From NCBI GenBank assembly GCA_045536135.1, contig JAZSNA010000022.1:1-27549 (forward strand): a stretch of 27,549 bases of DNA, read 5' to 3'. The stretch is from JAZSNA01 sp045536135. GTDB lineage: Bacteria > Pseudomonadota > Alphaproteobacteria > CAAHEQ01 > UBA3637. The stretch's first letter is position 1. Every line of letters begins with the position of its first letter. Of the stretch, positions 1-7,989 are shown one piece after another. The notes below the pieces were generated by a model, which had not been told where the DNA came from, searched no databases, and worked only from the letters and a program-made list of their open reading frames with translations. Made by a program: the position numbers and the translations under genes.

Positions 1-714
1 GAGACGGCTTTGACATCATGTACAGGTGCTAATGCGGTATTGATGAAGTTCCCCTATCCACCAATCGAGGGGGGAGAGGTTATTCCACCTGTAACTTGTG
101 GAAATAACTATCAATTTGTGAATGGGGAATGTTGTTATAAAAATTACGTTTGTGGATCGGGGGATAATCAAGTTTGTTGTCAAGGGTCTTCTTGTGTAAA
201 TGGTTTATGTGGGGGGTGTCCAGAAGGAAGTGAAGGACGCGGAGAAGATTTGGAAACTGGAGAAAGCCGTTGTTGCTTATCAACAGAAAGTATGGCGTCA
301 GAAGAGGAGATAGGGGGTTATTATTGTTGTCCAAAAGGAAGTCGAAAATTCGGTTATGATCCCGATACTGAAGAAAAGCGGTGTTGTACGACGGATGAAC
401 ATTTAGTTCCCTCTTCAAACTATGATATTCCAATGTATTGTTGTCCTCAAAATAGTGCCGGATATGATGCCCGGACGGGGGAATGTTGTCCACCAGAATC
501 AGATGGAGTTGGCGCGAGTGGATGTTGTCCAGTTGGAACGATATCTGTCCATGATGGTGATAATGCGGTTTATTTATGTTGTCCGGAAGGATATCCGATT
601 GTTGTCAATGGTTTTTGTTGCCCATCAGGAAGCGTCGGATATGAAGAGGATTGGGATACAGGGGATGTTTTGTGCCTTGATTCGGATGGAAATTCATTAG
701 GGGTTGCCCAGTAA
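1..714 (+). CDS. Cysteine-rich CCP-module protein, 5' end outside window
   Basis: I do not recognise a family. The frame is open from base 1 with no stop before it, so the gene very likely starts upstream; the first possible internal start is TTG at 10. The visible 237 residues contain ten adjacent Cys-Cys pairs, and the second half is a chain of about six modules beginning CCPxG/CCPxx and often containing GYDxxTG before the next Cys pair (from about residue 109 to the end). So many paired cysteines suggest a disulfide-stabilised exported or surface protein. There is no signal peptide or membrane segment in the visible part. It ends 105 bases before a type IV secretion-type operon and has its own terminator, so it is probably a separate transcription unit. 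A link to secretion is inference from position only. Confidence 0.7.
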   Translation, partial: ETALTSCTGANAVLMKFPYPPIEGGEVIPPVTCGNNYQFVNGECCYKNYVCGSGDNQVCCQGSSCVNGLCGGCPEGSEGRGEDLETGESRCCLSTESMASEEEIGGYYCCPKGSRKFGYDPDTEEKRCCTTDEHLVPSSNYDIPMYCCPQNSAGYDARTGECCPPESDGVGASGCCPVGTISVHDGDNAVYLCCPEGYPIVVNGFCCPSGSVGYEEDWDTGDVLCLDSDGNSLGVAQ

Positions 715-751
715 GGTTTTTCATGATGGTGTGAGGCTAGAATAAAGTTGG

Positions 752-780
752 AAAAAGTCGCCGATGATGGCGACTTTTTT
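752..780 (+). terminator. Rho-independent terminator after the Cys-rich gene
   Basis: An 11-bp perfect inverted repeat (AAAAAGTCGCC / GGCGACTTTTT) with loop GATGAT runs into a T tract. It lies 38 bases after the stop of the cysteine-rich gene and just before the promoter of the next gene. Confidence 0.9.
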
Positions 781-783
781 CTT

Positions 784-812
784 TTGCTTTTTTTTATCTT
801 TTCTGATATAAT
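784..812 (+). promoter_or_regulatory. Promoter of the coupling-protein operon, predicted leaderless
   Basis: TTGCTT (784-789), a 17-base spacer and a perfect TATAAT (807-812). The ATG at 820 comes 7 bases later, where transcription would normally start, and no Shine-Dalgarno precedes it. The -35 box is weak (3 of 6). A leaderless mRNA is inferred. Confidence 0.5.
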
Positions 813-819
813 TTGTTTC

Positions 820-1923
820 ATGAGTTTAAAGTCTTTATCACGTGATAGTTTTATTTTTGTTTTGTGGACGATTATTTTCTTTGTCCTGTTCCGTTTTTGG
901 ATGAGGGCTATGTGGAATTTTGATATTGTCGTTGCAAGCCATTGGCAATTTATTTTTGAAGAATGGTGGTATCACGGCTGGGTGATCGAGGGTGCTTATT
1001 ATTGGTCGTTTTTAATCTTTTTATTTTTGTTTATTCCAATGTGGATTTGGGGAGCTTACTTCTTGATTAAAATTAACTATACAAATTTGATGGAAAAGTT
1101 GTTTTTGTCTCAAATTTATGACTATAAGGCGAAAAAAAATCATAAACTGTCGCGAACGATGAAGGTTAAAAAAAATAAAAAATATACCGAAGTTCGCCCG
1201 CCAAAATTGGAAGTTGCCGGTGGAAGTTTGGATTTAAAACCGATGTCGGCAACGGCAGATGAACCCAAATCATCTGTTCCGGCGATGCCTGTCCCACCTA
1301 AGTTAGATGCCGAACCGGATATTTTGTCTTTTGAAGATGAAATCGCCGATATGATAAAGGCTCATGAAGAATTGCCAAATTCAAAAGAAGAGTCAAAAGA
1401 AAATCGGGTGTTCGTGGAAGAAGATTTGGAACAAATTATGAAAAACGCTTGTCTTAAAGTCATCAGCGGAATGAAGTTCGCTGGTATGACTTTGGACTAT
1501 GTTGCGGTGGGGGCAAAGAATTTATATTTGTGTTTGTTGGACAAGGAAAAAGGCGAATGGTTGGCTGATGAAGAAGAATTCGGCGGGGAAGAACCTTTAT
1601 GGTTTTCTGAAACTTCTCATCGGACTTCGCCGATTTATCAGTTGTTAAAGGTTAAAGATAAAGTCAAAGAACAGGCCGAAAAAATGGGCATATCCGTTCA
1701 ACCTGTTTTAATTAAAACCGATGGGGATATCATTAATGCCGAAGATATGGGCGAAACTTGGGATAAATTGGGCGTTTGGGTTTGTCGAACGGGATATGGG
1801 TGGCCGGATATTTTACCGACTTTTTCAATGATATGTCCGTCGGTGGTCGAAGAAATATCTGATGAAGATTTTGTTAATGTTTTAAAAATAGGAGAAGAAA
1901 ATGGTGTTGAAGAGAGAGGGTGA
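820..1923 (+). CDS. Membrane-anchored protein with NERD-like nuclease-fold domain
   Basis: 367 residues. Two hydrophobic helices (about residues 10-30 and 62-85) are followed by a basic stretch, a Pro-rich/acidic linker and a soluble domain from about residue 205. That domain has the layout of NERD (nuclease-related) domains: TLDYVAVG with Asp226, a strand ending LLDKEKGEW, then SPIYQ (Gln274), an amphipathic helix, and a VQPVLIK strand. The usual acidic/Lys signature after the first strand is altered, so activity is uncertain. The ATG at 820 was chosen over TTG 748 because 748 lies beside the terminator hairpin and TATAAT ends 7 bases before 820. It overlaps the coupling ATPase gene by 23 bases, implying translational coupling and a shared job at the inner membrane. 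The NERD call is by eye; a T4SS accessory protein of unknown type is the alternative. Confidence 0.6.
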   Translation: MSLKSLSRDSFIFVLWTIIFFVLFRFWMRAMWNFDIVVASHWQFIFEEWWYHGWVIEGAYYWSFLIFLFLFIPMWIWGAYFLIKINYTNLMEKLFLSQIYDYKAKKNHKLSRTMKVKKNKKYTEVRPPKLEVAGGSLDLKPMSATADEPKSSVPAMPVPPKLDAEPDILSFEDEIADMIKAHEELPNSKEESKENRVFVEEDLEQIMKNACLKVISGMKFAGMTLDYVAVGAKNLYLCLLDKEKGEWLADEEEFGGEEPLWFSETSHRTSPIYQLLKVKDKVKEQAEKMGISVQPVLIKTDGDIINAEDMGETWDKLGVWVCRTGYGWPDILPTFSMICPSVVEEISDEDFVNVLKIGEENGVEERG

Positions 1924-4066
1924 ATATGCCGAAAGAGATAATGCCGTTGCCTTTTTAATTAATTGGTTTGCTTTGGGGCTTCTGTTTGGGGCTGTTTCTT
2001 TCTTGTTTTTATTGCCAATTCGAAATTTTGTTTTATATGGTTTTTCCAAAATTACTTTCATTCAATCAAAGGATATTTTTATTGCGACTTTTACCAGCTT
2101 TAAAACCGTCTGGAACGAATATCGGATATGGTTCAGCGAATCTTGGTATTTATCCGGTATCAAGGGGGTCTTATTTCCTTTAATTCCTTTTTGGGTGTGG
2201 TTTGCTACTTTTATGGGTGCCGTGATTTTAAATCCATATAGTTTTATGCTCAATTCTTGTGGCTCAGGACGATTGGCCAGATATGACGATATTAAAAAAA
2301 TGAAGTTGTTTAATGGGTTTGTTATGGTCTTGGGACGTTTCAAGGGAAAGCTCTTACAAATGCCGGAAACGTTGTCGGCTTTGTGTGTGGCACCGCCCGG
2401 AACCGGTAAAACCGTCGGAGTCGTGGTTCCAACTATTTTGGAATCTCCCGGACTGTCGCTGATTGTGAATGACCCTAAACCCGAATTGTGTTTTAAAACA
2501 TCCGGATTTCGGGCGACACAAGGACCAGTCTTTACCATCAACTGGGGGGAAAGCGATGTGCCGGAAAAAGGCATTTTTTATCCGTCTTGGAATCCGCTGT
2601 CTCCGTCTTGTTTGCCTCCGGCCGGTCCAAAGCGTGATATGTATATTGACAGTATGTTGCCCGTGATGATTGAAGAACCTAAAGGGGGCGCAGACCCGCA
2701 CTGGTCCAAAACCGGACGAAATGCAATGGCCGGATTTTTGCACTTCATTTCCAGTAAGTGCGAAAGAGCCAGAGCAAATGATTATTTCGAAAATCGCTTA
2801 ATGGAGGGAAGTTTTGATGACGAAGATGCTAAAGTTTTGGCGACTTATTATGCCGAAATGTCGGATGGAAGTGCGGCGGAAGCTTTAACGGCTTTGCAAC
2901 AGGGAACTTTGACCTATGATCAATATGTGCCGATCGGAACTTGGGAGGGATTGCCACAGGAATGGCACGGTTCTGAACCTTGTATTGCCATGATCTTGGA
3001 TTGGTTGAATGATACGCAAATGAAAATCGCCGCAGATATTAAACGGCGCTCCGATGAGGGGGATCAAATGGCCGCCTTGGCCGATCCGATGCGTGATGTG
3101 TTGGATATGGCTGTGAATGAATGTTCCAGATATCATTATTCTCAACGGGCAATGTTGGAATTAAATCAGTTGGCTTCTACGCCCGATAAGGAACGGGGAT
3201 CAATTCTGTCAACCGCCTTAACGGGTATTGGTATTTTTAAAAACTCGGCGGTGCGGGCTCGAACAAAGTTTTCCGATTTTACTTTCCGTGATTTACGGGG
3301 AATGCGGGATCCGATTACCGGCGAAATGAAACCGGTGACGGTGTATTTGGCGGTTAATCAGGTAGATGCTCGCGCACTTTCGATTATTACAGGTATTTTC
3401 GTGGAATTAATGTCGGCTTATTTAATTGCTAATCCGCCCAATTTTAAAAATCCAGAAGGACATGAGAACGGCCCTTATCCGGTGATGTTCGTTTTGGACG
3501 AATTCCCGCAAATGCCAAAGCTTGCGGCTGTTAAAGACGGTCCGGCCGTCGGTCGGGGACAGAAAGTGTCTTATTTGCTCATCGGACAAGACTTGGGACA
3601 GATTTCCGGTCAATATGGTAATGATGACTTGGAAACAATTATTACAACCACGGCGGCTAAGGTTATTTTAGCTCAAAATAATGAAAAGACAGCCGAACGT
3701 TTTTCAAAAATGATTGGTAATAAAACTCAACAAAATGTATCTTATTCATCACAGGAAAGTTTTGGGTTTAATCCAAAGTTTTCTGTTAATGCATCACGTT
3801 CATTATCTTCAACATCCGTTGTGGGCGTGTCTTCCATGATGTCTTTGGATTCGGCTCATCAATATGTTTTAATGCAAGGTTTTTTAAATCGACCGATTTT
3901 GGCCGATTCACCTCGCTGGTTCTTGGATAAAAAGATGAAGAAAAAATGCGAAATTCCGTCCGCACCAAATGTCCCATTCTGGATTGTGGCCAGACGTGAA
4001 GGGGTCAATTTGGAATTGTTGTCAACAACTTTAGGTAAAGAGATCATCGAAATTGATGAAGAATAG
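1901..4066 (+). CDS. VirD4/TraG-family type IV coupling ATPase
   Basis: 721 residues. Type IV coupling proteins are inner-membrane hexameric ATPases that recruit DNA or protein substrates to a type IV secretion channel. Two membrane segments (about 18-45 and 88-110) precede the ATPase. Walker A is APPGTGKT at 164-171, the family box VNDPKPEL follows about 20 residues later, Walker B is VMFVLDEF with Asp533/Glu534, and a GQDLGQISGQYG motif lies beyond it. The start is ATG 1901 with AGGAG 8 bases upstream. Large insertions between Walker A and B and a shortened C-terminal region make it a divergent member. Neighbours are the NERD-like membrane protein upstream and an HNH-like plus SUKH-like pair downstream, all nearly contiguous. 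No VirB channel genes or relaxase are in the window, so conjugation and protein delivery cannot be told apart. Confidence 0.92.
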   Translation: MVLKREGEYAERDNAVAFLINWFALGLLFGAVSFLFLLPIRNFVLYGFSKITFIQSKDIFIATFTSFKTVWNEYRIWFSESWYLSGIKGVLFPLIPFWVWFATFMGAVILNPYSFMLNSCGSGRLARYDDIKKMKLFNGFVMVLGRFKGKLLQMPETLSALCVAPPGTGKTVGVVVPTILESPGLSLIVNDPKPELCFKTSGFRATQGPVFTINWGESDVPEKGIFYPSWNPLSPSCLPPAGPKRDMYIDSMLPVMIEEPKGGADPHWSKTGRNAMAGFLHFISSKCERARANDYFENRLMEGSFDDEDAKVLATYYAEMSDGSAAEALTALQQGTLTYDQYVPIGTWEGLPQEWHGSEPCIAMILDWLNDTQMKIAADIKRRSDEGDQMAALADPMRDVLDMAVNECSRYHYSQRAMLELNQLASTPDKERGSILSTALTGIGIFKNSAVRARTKFSDFTFRDLRGMRDPITGEMKPVTVYLAVNQVDARALSIITGIFVELMSAYLIANPPNFKNPEGHENGPYPVMFVLDEFPQMPKLAAVKDGPAVGRGQKVSYLLIGQDLGQISGQYGNDDLETIITTTAAKVILAQNNEKTAERFSKMIGNKTQQNVSYSSQESFGFNPKFSVNASRSLSSTSVVGVSSMMSLDSAHQYVLMQGFLNRPILADSPRWFLDKKMKKKCEIPSAPNVPFWIVARREGVNLELLSTTLGKEIIEIDEE

Positions 4067-4068
4067 TC

Positions 4069-4647
4069 ATGGAAGAGGTTATTCAGGTCGTCCCGGGGAT
4101 AAATAATTTAGCGTATTGGGAAAAAAAATTCCAATCGATGAATTTCCCGGCAATGGATTTGTTAGAAGCAACGGCTTATCCGATGACACGGATTGAAAAG
4201 TATGAGTTTGTGAAAAAATTTTCTCGGATGAAAAAAGATTTTTTGGTCTTCTTGGTGACAAATCAAATTCATTCTTTGCGAAGTGCCGGATTGGGCGAAG
4301 AAGACTTATTTTACCTTAAAAAAGGAATTTTACCGGAAAACTTCACCGTTCATCTCAAAATCCCTTTCGATTATACCGGAACAGTTGATTTTTCAAACTT
4401 TGTATTGATGCAAAATATTCCGTATCATGATCTCATACATTCGTATTTAAATATGCAATTTAACGGATTAAATCGACTTGAAATGCCACAAAAACTTTAT
4501 GTGCCGGCTCCGGTGGGAAATATTTATATCTCAGATACAAATTATGCCGGTTCCGGCGGAAAAAGTACTTCGGATCGAAGTGCAATGGCTGGTTATTCCG
4601 CCGAGGCGATTAAAACAATGATGATGAAAAATATGCCGGGGCGATAA
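4069..4647 (+). CDS. HNH-nuclease-like protein, possible type IV effector
   Basis: 192 residues. The central part matches the toxin-type HNH layout in which a short Gly-Pro turn is followed by vHHklPL, GGTndFsN and pyH...H. Here it reads GILPENFTVHLKIP, GTVDFSNFVL, PYHDLIH, giving His95, Asn110, His120 and His124. The second His of the usual HH pair, the general base in colicin-type HNH enzymes, is Leu96, so catalysis may be weakened or rearranged. The N-terminal 90 residues are helical. The last 40 are Gly/Ser-rich and then basic, with no membrane segment or signal peptide, which would fit an uncleaved C-terminal type IV secretion signal (inference). It starts 2 bases after the coupling-protein stop and ends 1 base before a SUKH-like gene, the arrangement of a toxin and immunity pair. 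Confidence 0.55.
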   Translation: MEEVIQVVPGINNLAYWEKKFQSMNFPAMDLLEATAYPMTRIEKYEFVKKFSRMKKDFLVFLVTNQIHSLRSAGLGEEDLFYLKKGILPENFTVHLKIPFDYTGTVDFSNFVLMQNIPYHDLIHSYLNMQFNGLNRLEMPQKLYVPAPVGNIYISDTNYAGSGGKSTSDRSAMAGYSAEAIKTMMMKNMPGR

Positions 4648-4648
4648 A

Positions 4649-5080
4649 ATGATTTTAAATGATTTAATTTTGGTCTTAAAAAATAAAAAAGCCATTGTTT
4701 TTAATCCGGCTTTGGGTAGTGATTTACGATCAATTCGGTTTAATCTGGTCGCCCATAAAATGCCAGATATTCCGGCGGATTATATTAATTTTTTAATGGT
4801 GTCTGATGGTTTGATTTTTAAGGATTTAAATTTTTTCGGCTCTTTGAAAAGGGAACGGTTAAATTATAATTTCCCGTCTTTGTTCGAGGTGAATCAGAAT
4901 TTTATTCAAGATCGAGCCCGTACTTCTTTTTTAATTCTGGGGAATATGGCTGAGTTCTTAATCGGGTATGATCGGACGGATAAAAATTATGTTCTGGTTG
5001 ACCGATTTGATTTAACGGATTATGTCCGTTTACCCAGATTTATTGATGTTCTGTATCTGTGTGTGAAGAACGATCTATAA
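4649..5080 (+). CDS. SUKH/SMI1-KNR4 (YrhA)-like protein, possible immunity factor
   Basis: 143 residues, cytosolic, no signal peptide. It shows the SUKH pattern: an LP-like 'IPADYINFLMVSDG' at about 41-54, a Phe-Gly strand soon after (FFGSL, 62-66), then a strand region 'FLILGNMAEFLIGYDRTD' at 94-111 followed by a YVLVDR strand. In the SUKH superfamily many bacterial members are immunity proteins for polymorphic nuclease toxins. That fits its position 1 base behind an HNH-like gene in the same operon. The start is ATG 4649, translationally coupled to the stop at 4645-4647. The last 41 bases overlap the end of a convergent gene on the other strand, and no terminator is visible. The fold call is by pattern; direct evidence of immunity is lacking. 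Confidence 0.6.
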   Translation: MILNDLILVLKNKKAIVFNPALGSDLRSIRFNLVAHKMPDIPADYINFLMVSDGLIFKDLNFFGSLKRERLNYNFPSLFEVNQNFIQDRARTSFLILGNMAEFLIGYDRTDKNYVLVDRFDLTDYVRLPRFIDVLYLCVKNDL

Positions 5081-5906
5081 ATTCATACATCAAGGACGGT
5101 TCGTCTTTGTATATATCAGCGTATTTATCAATGTTTTTTAAAAGTAAAGTTTTGATGTAATCCGGATTGTTAAAAGCAAGTTCCAGTTTTTGACGGATAT
5201 ATGGAATATACTTCGAACAAAAATTTTTGTTCGAAAAATTAAAATATAAATAAGGTGTATCAATTATTTCATCTGATATTGTTAAAACATTTTGTAATTT
5301 AAAACGCGCAATTTGAGCCATTGCAATATATTTGCTGGTCATAATAGCATCAACTTGTTTGGATAGAAGTTTTCGATAAGATTCTTCTTGTGACAATGTG
5401 AAGATGGGGGTGAAGTTTTCCGGTAATTTGCGTTTGATTGTATCAAAAAAGTCTTCCTCGGTATGAATGGCAACTTTAATATCTTTTAATTGGGATTTCA
5501 AAAACGGCTTTTCGGTTATATAGACTAATGTGATGATATTTTGTAGGTATCCTGGGAAGATAATTTCAGTGGCCTTGGATTGGTCTTGATAGAAATAACT
5601 ATACATCAACATCGGAATATCGCCGTTGTTGAATTTGGTTTTGGCCTGATTATAGTTTTCCCATGAGGTATTAAAAGTATTTTTAATGTTTTCCGTTTTG
5701 ACGATTTCTTCAAAAAGATCGACCAACATACCATCAGAATAATATTCGAAGGTGTCCCCCAGAAGCCCTTTGATGACTTCGGTTTTTTTCCAGCCAAAAG
5801 GGGCTAAATCGTTGGGCGAACCATAGGGAAAATGAGAACACTCTGGGAAATAAGGCGCACTTAACACATTAAACGAAAAAAGAATAAAAAGAAGAAGAAA
5901 TTTCAT
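5040..5906 (-). CDS. Exported solute-binding-like protein (SBP_bac_3 type)
   Basis: 288 residues. A signal peptide (about 1-17, cleavage after LSA) is followed by a two-lobe periplasmic binding-protein layout: a strand-helix unit around 'GMLVDLFEEIV', a 'NGDIPMLMYSYF' segment, a hinge and second-lobe strands (VAIHTEEDF, VDAIMTSKYIAMAQIA), and a return to lobe one (PYLYFNFS). Proteins of this shape bind amino acids or similar ligands or act as sensor inputs. The gene starts with an ATGA overlap at the end of the histidine kinase gene, and no transporter genes are nearby, so a periplasmic ligand sensor for that kinase is more likely than transport (inference). The 3' end overlaps the convergent SUKH-like gene by 41 bases. 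Confidence 0.7.
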   Translation of the reverse strand: MKFLLLFILFSFNVLSAPYFPECSHFPYGSPNDLAPFGWKKTEVIKGLLGDTFEYYSDGMLVDLFEEIVKTENIKNTFNTSWENYNQAKTKFNNGDIPMLMYSYFYQDQSKATEIIFPGYLQNIITLVYITEKPFLKSQLKDIKVAIHTEEDFFDTIKRKLPENFTPIFTLSQEESYRKLLSKQVDAIMTSKYIAMAQIARFKLQNVLTISDEIIDTPYLYFNFSNKNFCSKYIPYIRQKLELAFNNPDYIKTLLLKNIDKYADIYKDEPSLMYEFIDRSSHTDTEHQ

Positions 5907-7888
5907 TTTTTGACCTTTTTTAAAATTAAACGACTGGACGGGAAGTAAAGTTGAACGATTGAACCGTGACCCGGCGTGCTTTTAATATGAACACGGCCAT
6001 GGTGTAATTCCATTAACTTTTTGACCAAAGTTAATCCTAAACCACTTCCGGTATGGGCTCGGGTCAAGATGTTTTCAACTTGGACAAAGGGCATGAAAAT
6101 AGATTTCAGCTTGTCTTTGGGGATTCCGATACCGGTGTCTTTAACGATTAAGACTAATTCTTTAGTGTCTTTTTTCATCGTCGCTGAAAAATCAATATTT
6201 CCGCCATTGGGCGTAAATTTAATTGCATTTGACAGTAAATTTAACATGATTTGTTTAATCATTCGTTCGTCCGCGTAAATTCCCCAAATGTTGGATGATA
6301 CTTTAAAGGAAATATTTTTTTGATCGCCTGTGGGATAATGTTGGACAATGTTGTATAAGGCATTGAATAATTCATTTAAATCAACTTTTTGTTCTTCAAT
6401 TTTTTGATGTCCGACTTCCACTTTTGAAATATCCAAAATATCATTAATTAAGGATAACAGATGGTTCCCGCTTGAATAGATATAACCGATATAATCTTTA
6501 TATTTGGGATTTTTAATCGGTCCGAAGGTTTCCATTTGAATGGTTTCCGAAAAACCCAAGATTGCATTCAAAGGGGTTCGTAATTCATGACTGACGTTCG
6601 CCAAAAATTGAGTTTTAGCCTTGTTGGCTTCCTCGGCCAAATCTTTGGCGGTCATTAAATCCGAAATCATTCGGTTCATATCAGAAGCTTGTTGTTCCAT
6701 GATCGTTTTTGATTTTTCAAGCTCTTGAATTTGTGTACGTAATCGGTCTTCGTAATTCCGAATTGCCGTATGGGTTAATATACGCGCCCGATGTTCTTCG
6801 ATATTCTTGCATAATTCACGCATTAAGTTTTCCAACCGTTTCGGCCGATGATGTGAAAATTGGTTCTTACGAGCCGAGAAAAAAGTAATATAGCCTTCAA
6901 CGACGCCATTGATAACCAACGGGAATGCGTATGAAGAATTAAAGAGATTTTTATCCAAATCCAACCAATATTTTTTATAATATTCCACTCGACTGGTATT
7001 GCCGTAACCAAAAGGTTTCTTTTTTAAATAAACCTGAGCCATGGCGGATTGTTGATGAATGGGGTCGTTTAAGTCAATATACGGTAAAATGGGTTTGTTT
7101 TTTTTGATGTCGCCCGCCATGATGTTAAAATAAATTTTTTCGTCTTTAATGACACCAAAGAAAGCGACCGAAAAATCATAGGCCCGTAAAATAGATTGCA
7201 AAACCGTTTTAATCATTTGATTTTCATCTTTTTTGCTGTCAAAACTTCGCAATGAACTGAGTACTGAAAATAAAGCGGTATAGTCTTTGGCAAATTCGAT
7301 TTTTTCTTGATAACTGGAAATATCATCAATTAAAAAAAGATATGTGTGGGGTTCAATCAGGTTAATACGGATTCGGCAAAGTAAACTTCCGGATTGTTTC
7401 CTTTTAAGCGGAAATTCATACGATAGAGCTTCTTTATTTTTTAAATTTTTAATCTTTTCCAGTGAGAATGTTTCTTTTTCAATTAACATTGATGTAAATG
7501 TTTTTTCCAAAAATTCTTGAGCTGTAAAACCAAAAAGCTCACTCATCATCGAATTTGTATAAATAAAGTGATCTTGTTTGACAATTGCCATACCAATTTG
7601 GGCCCATTCAATCAAGTGTTCTTTGTTCGTCAGATTCTTTTGTAAGGCCTTATTCAGTAAGGTTGTTTGAACTTGTTGACGATAATTGATTCGGAATAAA
7701 AACAAAAAAGATAACCAAATGAAGCCGGCCCCGATCAGAATGAAAAACATTTGCATTATTGTTTGATAGGCAATATTTTCATCCAATTCAAGTAATGTAT
7801 TATTAAATTGAAAAACCAATGTTTCCGTACAATAAAAGACAACTCCAAATAACATTATGATGATGAATTCTTTTTGAAAGTGAAACAT
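5903..7888 (-). CDS. PAS-containing hybridless sensor histidine kinase, PleC/DivJ-like
   Basis: 661 residues from ATG 7888, chosen because GGAGAAG lies just upstream; the longer frame to 8059 would run into recA. Two membrane helices (about 8-25 and 44-66) flank a short periplasmic loop. A PAS domain follows (WAQIGMAIVKQDHFIYTNS onwards, about 95-185), then a GAF-like region, a coiled coil, and a HisKA domain with phospho-acceptor His434 in NVSHELRTPLNAILGFSE. The ATPase shows LLSNAIKFTPNGG (N box), DTGIGIP (G1) and GSGLGLTLVKKL (G2). The FGPI...Y..YI..SG.HLL.LINDILDISK stretch after the His is typical of alphaproteobacterial PleC/DivJ relatives. No receiver domain or response regulator gene is adjacent. 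It is followed by an overlapping exported binding-protein gene, a plausible sensory partner. Confidence 0.9.
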   Translation of the reverse strand: MFHFQKEFIIIMLFGVVFYCTETLVFQFNNTLLELDENIAYQTIMQMFFILIGAGFIWLSFLFLFRINYRQQVQTTLLNKALQKNLTNKEHLIEWAQIGMAIVKQDHFIYTNSMMSELFGFTAQEFLEKTFTSMLIEKETFSLEKIKNLKNKEALSYEFPLKRKQSGSLLCRIRINLIEPHTYLFLIDDISSYQEKIEFAKDYTALFSVLSSLRSFDSKKDENQMIKTVLQSILRAYDFSVAFFGVIKDEKIYFNIMAGDIKKNKPILPYIDLNDPIHQQSAMAQVYLKKKPFGYGNTSRVEYYKKYWLDLDKNLFNSSYAFPLVINGVVEGYITFFSARKNQFSHHRPKRLENLMRELCKNIEEHRARILTHTAIRNYEDRLRTQIQELEKSKTIMEQQASDMNRMISDLMTAKDLAEEANKAKTQFLANVSHELRTPLNAILGFSETIQMETFGPIKNPKYKDYIGYIYSSGNHLLSLINDILDISKVEVGHQKIEEQKVDLNELFNALYNIVQHYPTGDQKNISFKVSSNIWGIYADERMIKQIMLNLLSNAIKFTPNGGNIDFSATMKKDTKELVLIVKDTGIGIPKDKLKSIFMPFVQVENILTRAHTGSGLGLTLVKKLMELHHGRVHIKSTPGHGSIVQLYFPSSRLILKKVKK

Positions 7889-7952
7889 TTTTTTCTTCTC
7901 CCACTCAAAATATATCAAAAATAACTTAACAAAAAATAAAAAAAATGATACA

Positions 7953-7989
7953 TATAATATATAGGTTAATTTTTTTATAGGAGAAAAGT
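7953..7989 (+). promoter_or_regulatory. recA -10 box and ribosome binding site
   Basis: TATAAT at 7953-7958 is followed by AGGAGA (7979-7984) just before the recA ATG. No good -35 at 16-18 bases was found; TTAACA (7926-7931) is 21 bases away. The 101-base gap shared with the divergent kinase gene has no GTTC-N7-GTTC or CTGT-N8-ACAG LexA box that I can see. Confidence 0.45.

Noticed and set aside
80..493. Antisense 137-codon frame in the Cys-rich gene
   Set aside because: Its His/Asn/Leu-rich composition is the mirror of the Cys codons on the other strand; no start signals.
748..819. TTG start at 748 for the NERD-like gene
   Set aside because: The extra codons lie over the terminator hairpin and the promoter boxes; ATG 820 is better placed.
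2062..2743. Antisense frames over the coupling ATPase
   Set aside because: They are shadows of a strongly conserved coding frame, with no ribosome sites or recognisable products.
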